Assembly: GCA_008704415.1 (NCBI GenBank)
Contig: VXIS01000254.1
Coordinates: forward strand, 1-64,000
Direction: 5' to 3'
DNA: 64,000 bases
Source of the DNA: Sphaerosporella brunnea
Taxonomy: Eukaryota > Ascomycota > Pezizomycetes > Pezizales > Pyronemataceae
Of the stretch, positions 51,441-62,500 are shown piece after piece. The notes under the pieces are model-generated. The model saw only the letters and a list, made by a program, of their open reading frames with translations. It was not told the origin of the DNA and searched no databases. Within the stretch, counting starts at the first letter, position 1. Every line of letters begins with the position of its first letter. The translations under genes were made by a program, and so were the position numbers.

Positions 51441-51990
51441 GGGCCCGTCCGGATTCGCGGCCATTTGGCAAAAACACATTTTCGCTAAAGAGGGGGCCGT
51501 TTGGATTCGGCCGCAGGAAGTGAGCAGCCGGGCGGTGGGTACAAAGCAATGGTGTGCGACGCGAAGGGTCCGCAATCACCACCCGACAGCAACACTGCCT
51601 TTACCATGGCATCGGAAGCAGAAAGCTTTGCTGCCCTAGGAGGCGCGCTCGCCGTGGTATTTGAGAAGCAGCCATGCCGCACGCCTGCAAAGCGACACAA
51701 ATCCGCGGCGCTTCATTGCAACCTACCACTCTGCAAATGGTTCCGAGATGCGGGCCTTTTGCAGCCGTCCCGTAAAGTGGAGGATCAGGTGGCAATATGT
51801 CTTTTTATAGCAGGCCACGTTTCAGAATAGCGGTGAAACGATTTCCCGGTGATGCACCGTTGAACGGAACTTGAATGAGTGAAGAAGCTATTTCACCGAT
51901 GTTCTGCTTGCTTGCCAGCACCTGTATTTTGAGCTCATCGCCATCCATCCGGCCGCTCCTCCCACCATCCACTGGACGGTTTCCGGGCAT
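51441..51990 (+). pseudogene. PIF/Harbinger transposase relic 2 with a possible element end
   Basis: The stretch starts with GGGCCCGTCCGGATTCGCGGCCATTTGG (split: GGGCCCGT then CCGGATTCG), a Harbinger-type terminal pattern related to the MITE at 59832. The plus-strand frame from ATG 51549 leads to KVEDQVAICLFIAGH. The next frame supplies FQNSGETISR, and another YFTDVLLACQHLYFELI. These align in order with the pre-DDE helical domain seen in relic 1, except that the NASNRxxQER segment is deleted and the frame changes twice. No DDE domain is visible. Confidence 0.55.
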
Positions 51991-52880
51991 TCTGCAACTC
52001 CTCCAACAGCTGGCTCGGCGCGAAGGGCGTATTCCCCAGTCGCACGCTGTCCCTGGAATGTCACGTCCATCTCGTCGACAAAGGGGAGCCGCTGGTTTCG
52101 GAATTTGATTTGTTTTCAGGTTTGCCTCCGTCCACATTAGCACTTGTTGGCTTCCCCCTCCAAAAAACATTAAGTATATCCACACACAAGAAACTTGCAT
52201 GCGCAAAACAACTCCTCAAACAATTTGCAGTCTCTAGGCACGCTCGCCGCCACCACCACCACAACTGGCCAACAACCACAGCCACCATCAGCGTGTTGCA
52301 GTGCCGTGGTGCGTATCTATCCACAGTTGCCGTCCTTTTGTTTTAGCTTTTCGCGGGGTGGCAGAGAGGGAGAGCTTGAGGGAAGCTTCATGTTCATGTT
52401 GAGCTGCACAGCTGCTATGAAGCTCCATGTTGACTGCAAGGAAGGGTTCGAGCCACGCCGAGATCCCCATTCTGTAGGCTGTAGCCATACCTACACTTGC
52501 GTTTCCAAGAGTTTGTAGACGTACAGGTGGCATGAGCACAACAGACCCGCATCACTCATCACTCCTTACCCAGGCAAGCGATCAAAAACCACAGCATATA
52601 AATTCACATGCATTGACATGCGTTCGCCAGATCTCAATAATCTACAACGAAACACCCATATCCCTTCGCTCCTCGGCAACAGCAGCAAACCCGAAAAAAG
52701 TATGAAAAAGATGAAAAAATCAAAAGCCAAATACGCCATCCCATTCCGCCCGATGCCATCCTCATTTTGCATGCAAGCGCAGTCAAAGAAAAGCCGCAAA
52801 GAAAAAAATCTATGCAAAAGCCGAGTTTTTGTTTTTCTCCACCCAAGTCCCTATGCTACTGCTGATACCAGTACTATCAC
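51991..52880. other. Intergenic, no gene supported
   Basis: Short frames without recognisable domains; A-rich DNA near 52700-52810 lies downstream of the subtilase gene and is probably its 3' region. Confidence 0.4.
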
Positions 52881-54227
52881 TTAAATCCGTGCAAAGTCGC
52901 GCTTCGCCTTGCGTGCAGGCGCATCTGCGGTGAAGCCGTTGTTGGCGAAGGGGACGGTTCCCTTGTCGGTGCTGAGCTTGCCGGCGGTGGAAAGAAGCAG
53001 CTTCTTCATGCCCTGAGTATCTGTCTTGAGATCGGGGTTCTGGCTGAGGAGGTAAGCGAGGAGACCAGTGACATCTAGCATGGTAATTAGCAGCGAATCA
53101 AGAAACTACGAGTGTAAAAACTTACGAGGAGTAGCCATGCTGGTTCCGGAGATGGTGTTGATCTTGTTGGTTCCGCCGATCCAGGTGCTGGTGACGTCCT
53201 GTCCGGGCGCGAAGATGGTGGTGCATTTACCAAAGTTCGAGAAGGAAGCACGGTTATCGTCGATGGTAGTGGCGCCGACGGCGATCGCGTTGCTGCTCTG
53301 ACTGGCTCCGGCAGGACTGGAGTTGCAGGCGTCCTGGTTCTCGTTACCGGCGGCAACTGAAAAGTGGATTCCGGCGGCGGAAGCCTGGATCACAGCCTCG
53401 TCGAGGGAGGTGGAGCGTACTGCCGAGCCGAGAGACATAGAGGCCACGGACCCGGCGAAGCCCGCCTCCTTGGATCGTTTGACGTGGTTCTGGATCACGA
53501 AGTCGATACCCTTGAGGATGTCCGAGGTAGATCCCGAGTCGGTGCTGAGAACTTTCACCGCGATGATGTTGGCCGCTTTGGCGATACCAAAGGTAGTGGA
53601 ACCGGCGGTGCCGGCACAGTGGGTTCCGTGGCCGACGTCGTCCTGCTCGGTGTCGATAGTGAAGCCGAACTTCGCACGCCCGTCGAAGTCGATGTGGTCG
53701 ACGTTCACCCCGGTGTCGACAACGTAGATATCAACGCCCTTGCCCAGGTCCGCGGTGGTGCCGTTGAACTGGTACTTGAAGTCGAAGGCCGCAATGCTAG
53801 CCTCGGCGGTAGGCGGGTTCGCGATGGCATCGCCCTGGCTGATCCGCTGCAGCCCCCAGGGTGCGTTGACCTGCACATCCAACAGCTTGACCTCGAGCTC
53901 GGGCTCGAACGTCTTCAGCCCGGACATCACCGACATCTTGCTCACACTGGCGTTCGAGAGGGAGCCCGAGAAGCCCTTGAACGCTGTGTTGTTGTAGATG
54001 TGCTTCACCTGGATGTTGCCCATCTCCGCCATCAGCTCCTCGAGACTTCGAGGGTCATCGTTGTCCACGATGACAGTCCACGTTCCAGCAGAACCGGGGC
54101 TGTCATCGAGGACTTCGACCTTATCCGCATCGGCCTTGAGATCGCCGGAGGCAGCGGCAGCATGGGGGGCGGCAAGGACTGCCGAGGAAATGGACGACAG
54201 AAGGAAAAAGAGCGCAGAGCACTTCAT
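52881..54227 (-). CDS. Secreted subtilisin-like serine protease, proteinase K type (431 aa, two exons)
   Basis: Exons 54227-53126 and 53074-52881, joined by a 51-nt GT-AG intron that restores SGTSMATPHVTGLLAYL. Signal peptide at about 1-19 (FFLLSSISSAVLA), I9 propeptide at about 50-120 with the 'TWTVIVDNDD...HIYNNTAFKGFSG' pattern, then the S8A catalytic domain: D171 in VVDTGVNV, H200 in GHGTHCAGT, oxyanion N295 in AAGNE and S363 in SGTSMATP. Cysteines near the His and the C-terminal half match proteinase K disulfide positions. The zymogen is probably secreted and self-processed for extracellular protein breakdown. The C-terminus runs about 30 residues past the usual domain end with a basic tail (RKAKRDF), and the length is otherwise normal. 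The intron splits the codon just after the catalytic Ser loop. Confidence 0.95.
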
Positions 54228-56029
54228 CGCGACGAAGGCAGTGGTATGAAGTATATATTAAAAGATCTGCACTCGAGTTAGCCATCCGTCTCACTGGCAG
54301 CATTTCGATGGCGGGGAACACACGATCAAAAAATCAAAGCAAGCTTCCCAAACTATCAGAGAGTGGATAGTATACACTGCTATCGAGTTCTCAAAATGGC
54401 CGGAACAAAGAAATGCGCAGCAAGCCGGAGCAGCGATATCCTAGCAGGGTGCTCGAAGGAATGAAACAGATCAGCAAGGCGAAGGAGCGTGTGGGACAAA
54501 GGAGCCGAAGTGAAAGTGTAGTTCAGGTAGTAGCGGTGGGGGGGGTGATGGTGGTGGTGGTGGTGGTGGTGGTGGTGGTGGTGGGTCGAGAGACTTGTCA
54601 AAGACGGTTCGATTTGTTTGGTGGTCAACACACGAGCTTTTGTATTTGTGGCGAGAAACAAACGATCAATCAACACTCGCTGAGTGCCCAAGAATGGAAT
54701 ATATGCAGAGAATTCAATGAAAGAACAAAGAACAAAAAAAGAGTATGAGAAGAATGTAAAGACCGGCCAACACAGTTGGCACGAGTCCTGCAGGTGGTAG
54801 TAGCAGTAGGGGAGGAAAGAGGGCTCTGCGGCAGCGATGGGAGAGGAGAGAGGAAAGAGAAAGGAACAGCAGCGGGCGGACGCTGGCGTGTTAAATGCCC
54901 GCGGTCTCCCTCTGTCACGCTCGCTCGCTCGCTCTCTCACCAGCTGCCCCCTCGCCCATCCGAAGCCGGCAGTGAAACGCACATGGAGGAACCCTGACCC
55001 GGCGAGCAGAACCCTGTCCCGGCGTTCCTGCATATAGCACCATGTCAGAGGTATCTATACGGACTGTCAAATCCAGCGGTCCACAAGTCTTCCCGAACTG
55101 CACGGGCGGCAAGTAGATCAACTCCGCCCGCGTGGATGCACGCTGATTCGTCAACCTACCAAACTCCCAAATTACCCCTCCGAATCGGCGTTCGAGAATG
55201 GCCATGAATGCTGTCCCATCTGTGCTGCGGAGAGCCAGTCTGGATAGATAGTCCGGCCTCGATGCAGCTTTGAACCAAACCCCAGCCTTGTGCGGGCTCG
55301 CACAAACAAACACAAGACAAAACCCTTATCAACCCGGCACCCGTCTCCCGCGATCGATATTGCGATTTCACTTTCCTTCGCCGGACTCCCATTTCACGTA
55401 CCTATCCACCTACAATTCCGGCCGCGCCCAGCAGAGCTGGCTGGGCTAGAGAGGTCTCAAGTATTTGGGGGAGGGGGGTTGTATTCGCGTATTCGGCTGA
55501 AGCGTGGTGAAACGCGCTTAAGTTTCAAGCTTGCTTGGGGGGCGGCTAATGTATCTCGCATCATCTCGCGAAGCGCTGCAACAGATGGCGATGTTGAAAA
55601 GGCCGGTATTGGAGCCTATTAGTTCCGCCCCGGTGGTATGTATACGTATCGTGTTTGTGGTTGTCTTTGAAGCGAGCAGCAGCAGCATCGGAAAAAGAAA
55701 CCTTGTGTTTTGTTGTGTTTCGTTCGACGCACGTGCAGGGACTTGACCGGAACGGTGTCATTGCTTAAACCCACCGGACCAAAAGAGCGTGAATCGGTGC
55801 TCGCGCAAATTTAAAGCTTCACGCAGAATTCCATAGTGCGGAGAGGGGTCATCAATAAGCTTACACCAACGGAATTATTGACACCTGCATTCCGTTTTCG
55901 GTTCCGCGGCACGACATCTATAGCTACAGTTGGAAGGTGGGTGGCTGAAAGAATCTCTCCTAACTCCCACCTCAGCGCTAGCCAGGCTTGACTGACCTCA
56001 AATGTCATCTTCTTGGGACAAGACACAAC
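54228..56029. other. Intergenic, no gene supported
   Basis: A TATATATT word lies about 25 bp upstream of the subtilase ATG. A (GGT)n microsatellite occupies about 54548-54583 and creates His-rich frames on the minus strand. Frames at 54380-55033 and 54915-55313 carry no domain. Confidence 0.5.
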
Positions 56030-56144
56030 GGCAAGATGGCCGAGCGGTCCAAGGCGCCAGACTCAAGTTAAGTCTTCTCTCAGCCCAAACTGGGAGCGCA
56101 TTCTGGTCAGGAAACTGGCGGGGGTTCGAATCCCCCTCTTGTCA
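56030..56144 (+). tRNA. tRNA-Leu (CAA), 33-nt intron
   Basis: Acceptor GGCAAGA/TCTTGTC plus A, A box TGGCCGAGCGG, anticodon stem CCAGA/TCTGG, loop CTCAAG...T with anticodon CAA, long variable arm and T arm GGGGG-TTCGAAT-CCCCC. A 33-nt intron follows position 37 and contains its own hairpin (CTCAGCCC/TGGGAG). Removing it leaves 82 nt, the normal Leu length. A T8 run follows within 10 bases. Confidence 0.95.
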
Positions 56145-56313
56145 ACATTCTTTTTTTTCCTTTTTTCTTTAGCATTTCTGCTGCTCACTATGCTTGTGGC
56201 GGAAACGAGATGGATAAAAAATGAATTGAAAAATCAACCATCTACTAAACCCCTCGGTATACTATATGAAGAAAGAAAAACAAAGAAAAAAGGCTTCCAA
56301 CGCCAACGCCGCG

Positions 56314-58560
56314 CTACAGCATAAATACGAACCTCCCCGCCATGCCCCTCCCGCCCTCCACCGCCGCCTCCCTCGCAGCGAGTGCCTCCCGGAATTTGTT
56401 CTCCCTCCTTAACCTGTACCTCTGCAGCGCAACTAGTGCGCACACAACCAGCATACACGCGGCGCACGTGGCCGATCCACGAATGTACTCCGGCCCATCC
56501 TCAGCGGGATACAACCTTGTCCCCAGGAGGGGGCCACACTGCCCCATCGCCTGCAAAATCGCCATCCCCGCGCCCCTCGAGCTTTCTGTCTCGGAGTTAT
56601 TCCCGTTCCACGTGATGACGAGGGAAATAACCGCAAATATCGTGCCGGCGGCGAACATGAGTCCCGCGTAGCTCATGCCGACTAGGTACTTGTGCGACGT
56701 TTCGTCCATGAAGATGGAGGTGGGGAGCTTGTCCTCCCACCAGGAGCCGAGTGCTTCTGCGTCTGCGACTTGCGAGGAGAGGAGTGTGAGACGCCGGTGG
56801 AGCAGACCGGTGAGTGATAGTAGTAGGTAGCCGAAGGCGCTGGTGACGCAGAGGAGGATTAGAGGGATTGAGCGCGAGCGGAAGCGGTCAGAGAGGTAGG
56901 TCGTTAGGAGGATGACGAGGAAGCCGAAGATGTAGGGTGGGATTGAAAGGGCTTGTGCGCGGGCGGAGGTGATGTCGGTTCCTAGGTCCATTCTGGCGGA
57001 CGTCAGATTGGCGTCCGGGAGAGATGGAATATGCTTACTCATGGATGATAGTCGGGAGAAAGACGGGGAGGGAAGCGAACGATACGTTGGAAAAAAAGAA
57101 TATCAGTGCTGTAATCCAGTTGCCCGGATCTCTGAACGCTTTCCACACTTCGTTCCACCGCACTCCCCGCCCTTCTTCGGTCGCCATCACCGTGCCTGTG
57201 TCTTCTTCATCATCGCGCACCACGAGCAGCCTTCTCCGCGCGATCTTCCTCTGATCACGATCAAGGAAATAGGCGTCGGCCGGTGAGTCCGGGATCATGT
57301 AATACGCGCAGATGCCGGTGATGAGAGAGGGAAAGCCCTCGAGGAGGAAAAGCAGGCGCCATGGAGCTATCGGCGAGGGTATCGAGGTGATGGCATAGGC
57401 CAAAAAGCCAGCATAAGCTGTAGCCAATGGCGCGGCGGATATGAACAGACCTGTTCGGAGGGCGAGTTCTTCTCGGCGATAGAACAGACTAATGTAAAAC
57501 GGGACGCCTACACAAATCAGATGAATCCCGCAACCTTACGATGGAGCATACCAGGGCCATATGCCGCCTCAAATATTCCCAAGATCGCCCGCAAGATCAT
57601 CATGGATATCCAGTTGATCGACAATGCCTGTAATGATGCGACAACGCCCCATCTGAAGGGATTTAGCAGAGGCTTCTGCAGCTTTCGTTGTACGGCTGCC
57701 TACCCGATCACACAGAATGCGACATATTTATGTGCGGCATACACCTTCCAGCACAAGGTCGTCCATTGGAAAAGCTGCCACGATCAGCAACGCTCCATCT
57801 AGGCGTGACTCGGAGATGCGCACGATGTAAGTGATATAGAATGACGTAAGTAACCACTCATATCTATCGCCGCTGAGGTCTAAATCTTCCTTCATTCCAG
57901 CAATTTTTGCCTGGAGCAAGTGACGGCACGGTTAGCAGCGATACCCGAGATAGGGAGCGACCGCGGTAATGCTGACATTTCCGATGTCTGTTTGAATCAC
58001 CGAGTAAGCCAGTACGCCCTCACTTCGCCAGCGATCATTGGCGACTTACTACTTCGATCCAAAAAACTATTCACAGCGTAGATAGTGAGCATTTCCCCAA
58101 CCAACGCTGATAGCGCGACCTACCTCAGCATATACAGCACCGCTAGCCCGCCGACCAGGTATTTATCCAGCTTCCTCACAACCGCCCTCTCTTCCGCACG
58201 CGTGTACAAAAACTCTCTCCGCCGCCTCCGCCTCCTCCTCCGTTGCGACCTCGGGGGGCTTCGCAGATCGTGCTCGTCGTCGACAGCGTAGAGCACCTCG
58301 CCATCGCCGCCAGAATCCTCGGCGTCGTCGCCTAGTGGTTTCTCATCTTCCTCCTCTTCCACCGATCCCCCCTTCACCTTCATCAGCCGCAGCTCGTAGG
58401 CTTCCTCATCGTCGTCGTCGGGGGCCGGGTGCACGTCGAGATCGTCGTCGGAATCATTCTCCTCCAACGAGCGCGGGGTCGGGACGAAAACAGGCGATTC
58501 GGTGTTTGTCGGCGACAGTGATTTTCGGGGCGTATGCGATGCTGAGGAGGGTGCGGACAT
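56314..58560 (-). CDS. MFS transporter, anion:cation symporter type (623 aa, eight exons)
   Basis: Minus-strand exons: 58560-58124, 58066-58050, 57987-57977, 57910-57824, 57774-57704, 57652-57552, 57507-57039 and 56992-56314. All introns are GT-AG and the 1,872-nt CDS keeps frame. The cytosolic N-terminus of about 125 residues is acidic then Arg-rich. The spans follow: YLVGGLAVLYMLSFLDRSNIGNAK is the first-helix signature of the Dal5/Thi73-like family; GPGVPFYISLFYRREELALRTGLF is the helix 4-5 motif; the central loop is acidic; the second half has SIPPYIFGFLVILLTTYLSDR. It probably takes up a small organic anion at the plasma membrane; the substrate is unknown. Exon 3 has only 11 nt. The start is set at MSAPSSAS, the first ATG outside the region shared with the divergent TPT1 promoter; an upstream ATG (58737) remains possible. 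Confidence 0.88.
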
Positions 58561-58801
58561 TGAGGTGGAGATGTTGGTCGCGTGTGATGTTGGAGCTTGA
58601 CAGCTCAGGACGGACTGACGTCGCAGAAGTGATGCTTGAACCCCCATGTCTTGGCTTAATTTCACGAGCATCGACAACCAACGTATGCTACCAGTACTCG
58701 TACAGCTTTGGATTCCTCTCCGACTTAGCACAGCCAATCAGCCCGCCCGAGCTCTGAGCCTCTTTTCTCTCTTTTCTCCTGCAACAATTTCATGCCACAG
58801 C
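58561..58801. promoter_or_regulatory. Divergent promoter between the MFS transporter and TPT1
   Basis: The two head-to-head starts are 241 bp apart, so both genes must share this regulatory stretch. It contains CTTTTCTCTCTTTTCTCC pyrimidine DNA just upstream of TPT1 and no clear TATA box. The frame that runs through it from 58737 is treated as 5' leader. Confidence 0.5.
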
Positions 58802-59816
58802 ATGGCTGACAGTGGAGCGAAACGACGGGGTAGAGGCCCAATGACGCCGGATGTGCGCATCTCGAAGGCGCTCAGTTATACACTCCGGCATGGCGCGGAG
58901 AAGGAGGGGCTGAAGCTTCGCAGCGATGGTTATGCCAACGTGAGCGAACTGGTAAAACCACTGCGCCACAGCCACCTTTGGGAAGGGAGGCTAATTGCAT
59001 ACCAAGTAGTTGGCGATGAACAAATTCAAGTCACTGGGCTTGACATTCGCGGAATTGAAGCGTCTCGTAGCAGAGAATGACAAGCAGCGATACAAACTGA
59101 CCCCGCTGTCCTCGGTCGACGACGACTCTCCCGCCACCGAGGAAGAACACGACGGCAATGGCGGCGGCGACGACCCGGCCAGGTACCTTATTCGCGCTAA
59201 TCAAGGACACTCCATAGCCATCTCCTCCGAAGCATTGGAACTGGAGCTTCTCCTCCCCGAGTCGCCGGACTTCCCTCCGCAAGTCGTCCACGGCACATTC
59301 TACGCCTTCTACCCTCTGATCGTTGCAAGCGGCGGATTGAAATGCATGGGGCGCACACACATCCACCTTTCGCCTCTAACGGCGTATCAAGAGTTCAGCG
59401 CGCGCAATCCCGCTGACAAAGGCGGCGACCACCAGAGCGGAAAGAAAAAGCAGGAAGTGTTGAGTGGAATGAGAAGGGATGCGGATGTTGTCTTTGTCAT
59501 TGACGCGAGACGGGCTGCCGAGCACGGCGGTTGCAAATTCTGGCGCTCTGCGAACGGCGTCATTTTGACCGAAGGAAACGCCGACGGCGTGCTGTTAATG
59601 GAGTATGTCGAGAGGGTCGAGGACCGCCGGGGGTTGGGAATACTGTGGGAAGGTGGGAAAATAGTGAAGGAACTCCCGGCGGAGTTGAAAAACAGAATGC
59701 CGCCGCGTGGAAAGGAATTTGTCGCCCGAGGTGGTCGCAGAGGTGCCAAGGGAAAGAAATCGAAGGGAAAGGAGGAAGAGGCTGTGGAGGTGAAAATCGA
59801 TGCGGTCGACGTCTAG
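58802..59816 (+). CDS. TPT1: tRNA 2'-phosphotransferase (TPT1/KptA)
   Basis: Last enzyme of fungal tRNA splicing: it removes the splice-junction 2'-phosphate by transferring it to NAD+. Exons 58802-58951 and 59010-59816; the 58-nt GT-AG intron joins ANVSEL to LAMNKFKSLGLTF. Signature residues of the R-H-R-R set are visible: R29 and H30 in YTLRHGA, the Arg of RANQGHS near 112, and the later Arg in GLKCMGRTHIHLS; HGTFYAFYPLI (usually HGT) precedes it. Compared with the compact bacterial KptA (about 180 residues) it carries acidic inserts (about 85-105 and around AD-KGGDHQSGKKK) and a Lys/Glu-rich tail after PRGKEF. It shares a 241-bp promoter with the MFS gene. Four of the five tRNA genes in this window need the splicing pathway it completes. 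Confidence 0.93.
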
Positions 59817-59831
59817 AATCTAAGCTACATA

Positions 59832-59949
59832 GGGCCCGTTTGAATAGCTCGGTATAGGGGCGAAAACGGCCGTTTTCCCAGGCTTGGCCATAGAAATAGT
59901 TGGTTGAAACGGCTGTTTCGCATCATGCTGAGGCTATCCAAACGGGGCC
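59832..59949. mobile_element. Harbinger-type MITE (118 bp)
   Basis: Terminal inverted repeats GGGCCCGTTTGAATAGC-TC and GGCCCCGTTTGGATAGCCTC (two mismatches and one gap) match the GGGCC-GTTTGG ends of Tourist/PIF-Harbinger elements. The 3-bp flanks ATA (59829-59831 and 59950-59952) fit that family's 3-bp target duplications. No coding capacity. It lies just past the TPT1 stop and may supply its 3' end. Confidence 0.7.
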
Positions 59950-60141
59950 ATAGTATGTATACTCAAGTCGAGAGTAGAGAGAAGCGATCGGAGAATATTC
60001 GAATACATCTTTCGATGGTACTTTTTATCACAGCTTGCTCCAATCTGCTGGAGCCGGCACATCAACGGACAGCGTTGCCGCCGCTCTTTAATTCTCAACC
60101 AACAATCACCGGAAATCACGCAGCATCGTCGCTACTCAGTC

Positions 60142-60555
60142 ATGGACACATCGGCATCGACACAACAGAGCAGTCTCCGGCTCTACGATATCGTCAGAGA
60201 GCACCTCGACACCTTCATCACCGAGCTCACCACGCGGGAAGCGGCATTGGTAGAGCAGCTTTCGTCCGAAGAGGCGAGCGCCATGTTTGTGGTGTGGCTC
60301 TGCAAATCTCTAGACTACCATCAAGGCAAGCTCAGGGAACACGCTGCTTCGAATCCGAAATGCGACCAAAACAACAACAACAACAAGAAGCATGCACAGC
60401 TGGAAGCGAGCAAAATGTTGAACCGGAAAGTTGCGGCGTTGGCGCGCGAGTGCGAGTTTTGGCGGATGATGGCGCTGGATAAAGATGAGGAAGCTCGCAG
60501 TCTGAGGGTTGCAAACATCGCTTTGTTGCGGGATTTGACGGGTTTGCGGCGGTAA
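60142..60555 (+). CDS. Small helical/coiled-coil hypothetical protein (137 aa)
   Basis: An intronless frame from an ATG (CAGTCATGGAC). The first 60 residues (LRLYDIVREHLDTFITELTT, then REAALVEQLSSEEAS) and the last 60 (KMLNRKVAALARECEFWRMM, then EEARSLRVANIALLRDLTG) show amphipathic heptads separated by an Asn/Lys run from an (AAC)n tract. It is likely all-helical and soluble. I do not recognise a family. Codon usage and a clear leader without upstream ATGs nearby support a real gene. Confidence 0.5.
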   Translation: MDTSASTQQSSLRLYDIVREHLDTFITELTTREAALVEQLSSEEASAMFVVWLCKSLDYHQGKLREHAASNPKCDQNNNNNKKHAQLEASKMLNRKVAALARECEFWRMMALDKDEEARSLRVANIALLRDLTGLRR

Positions 60556-61067
60556 AACGGGACCACCTCGTGCCTGCCAAACTTGTTGATTGTTTATCTA
60601 CCACTACTGTTGCTGCCGTTTGTGTGGAAGATATACCTTTGCTTTGGCCATCCCTACCGCCCCTTTTGAAGTGGCCCTTCCTTTATTTACTTGGGTTCTT
60701 TCAGCAACTTGTACTATACACTGCCCGAGGGAGCAAACACTAATCCGAATAATGGCTTCCGCAATCACATCACACCAAACCAAACCATCATCTATCGATT
60801 CTTTTTCCAAGCACACAAAGGTGGTTCTCAGCATTACATACCCAATAGTTCTCACTTGTTAAACCCCGTGCCATCCACCGCGTAGCTTCACCGTCTCCGT
60901 CGTTTCCATCATCCTGCTCGCAGCTCTCGCCCGCGAACCGTCCAAGAAGTGCGAGATAACCAACCTCTACTCTTCAAGACATCTCTGTTACTTTCCATAT
61001 TCTGATCTCTCATCTCTATCCATCACTCGAACCAAGCAGCAAGCAAGCAAATTAAATAACTCCACAT
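60556..61067. other. Intergenic, no gene supported
   Basis: Presumably the 3' region of the coiled-coil gene and 5' region of the Myb-like gene. C/T-rich stretches lie near 60890-61030. Confidence 0.5.
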
Positions 61068-62500
61068 ATGCCCGCAAAAGCCCCCATGGATGAAAACGTC
61101 CGCTTCCTGTACTCCTGCCTGATCCGCAGCGACTACCACTACGTACGTCCCATCCATCTCCCCCCCATCTCATGTATAATCTAACCGGTAACCTGTAAAA
61201 CTAACCACCACCACAGATCGACTTCCACCTGGTCGCCGCCGACTTCGCCATCAACCCCGCGGCCGCACGCATGCGCTGGTCGCGGCTGCGCAAAAACATA
61301 GCGCTGAACAGCAGCTTCAAGGACGACCCGAACCTGCCGCTTACGCGCACGGGGGGGCGCGGGCAGAAGGGGAAAGATAACGACGGCGAGGGAAAGAAGC
61401 GTAAACGTATCGCGCCGTCGTCGGCCAATAAGAAAGCCAAGCTCGGAGGAGAAGAAGTCGCGGATGACCAGGAGATCTCATGGCTTAAGACGGAGTTTAA
61501 GACGGAAGAGCTGGAGGAGCTTGGTGGTGTTGGTGGTGGTGTTGGTGGTGGTGGTGGTGGTGGTGCGTTGGGTCTCTTTGCCGACATTGGACATGGACAG
61601 GTGGAGAGGGAGGAGGCGTTTCCGTTGCTTACCCCCCATGACCACACCCGCTCTGCCTCCCTCGAGCCGATGGCTAGGAGGTATGAGCTCGGCGGCGGCG
61701 GAAGATTTGCGGCGTCCATGCCGCCGGAGCTTGCCAGGACCCCTCCGGTGCAGTTGGGAATGGGACTGTTTGCGGCGTCACCACCACCCACCAGCAGCTT
61801 CCAGCCGGTCAGCGTGATGGATGGCCTTGTCGCAACGCAGCTCAGCGTGTTGGACGGAATTACCGAACATGACGAACACGACGGCCACGATACGTCGGCG
61901 ACAATCCACGAGCAGGCCATCATGCACACTGGCGAATCAGTGGCGAGCGTAGGCCCCAACGAGCGTGGCGAAGAACCCACCATCGATGATCATGGCCAGC
62001 ATGCACGTACGGAGACGAGTTCCGGGCAGCAGAAGGGACCTGCTGCTGCTGCTGGTGGTGGTGGTGATGGTGGCAGCGACGATCTTGCAAAGCCCCAGGA
62101 AGACATCCCTATCCCTTTCAACCACCATGAGATGACGGCAGCAGTACCTGCAATCCTCACTGGTGCCCACATAGGCACTGCAGATCCTTGGGTCAAGTCG
62201 CAGGACCTGGACGTCGTCGTCGTCAGTCCCACCGCCACCAAGTCCAAGTCTCCTGCCGCCGCCTCCACCAAGAAGTCGCCGGTCAGCGTCATAGACAAGG
62301 ATGATCTAGAACTGATAGGATCCGGCGCTCTCATCAGTGGTGGCGGCGGGAGGTTGTTGCGGTCCCAGACCGCGGTTTGGAAGCCGGCTTTGAAGGCTAG
62401 TGAAATGGATAATGAGGATATGGAGGAGGAGGAGCTGGGGGTCATCCTCGAGGAAGAGTATGAAGACGAAGATGGAAGCGATGGGGAGTGGGTCGAGTGA
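61068..62500 (+). CDS. Myb-like DNA-binding domain protein with acidic C-terminus (452 aa, two exons)
   Basis: Exons 61068-61142 and 61217-62500; the 74-nt intron has GTACGT, a TCTAACC branch word and a CAG end, and splits the N-terminal domain. Residues 7-52 (DENVRFLYSCLIRSDYHYIDF plus HLVAADFAINPAAARMRWSRL, run split) match the short fungal Myb/SANT-like helix-turn-helix, a family common in Pezizomycotina with few studied members. A basic KRKRIAPSSANKKAK stretch is a plausible nuclear signal. A Gly run encoded by (GGT)n follows. The middle is low complexity with His/Asp and Ala/Gly stretches, and the last 40 residues are very acidic (EEEELGVILEEEYEDEDG), possibly an activation region. Likely a nuclear DNA-binding protein; targets unknown. 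Confidence 0.8.

Noticed and set aside
53364..54281. 305-residue plus-strand frame
   Set aside because: Antisense shadow of the subtilase exon; composition follows the GC-rich third positions of the real gene.
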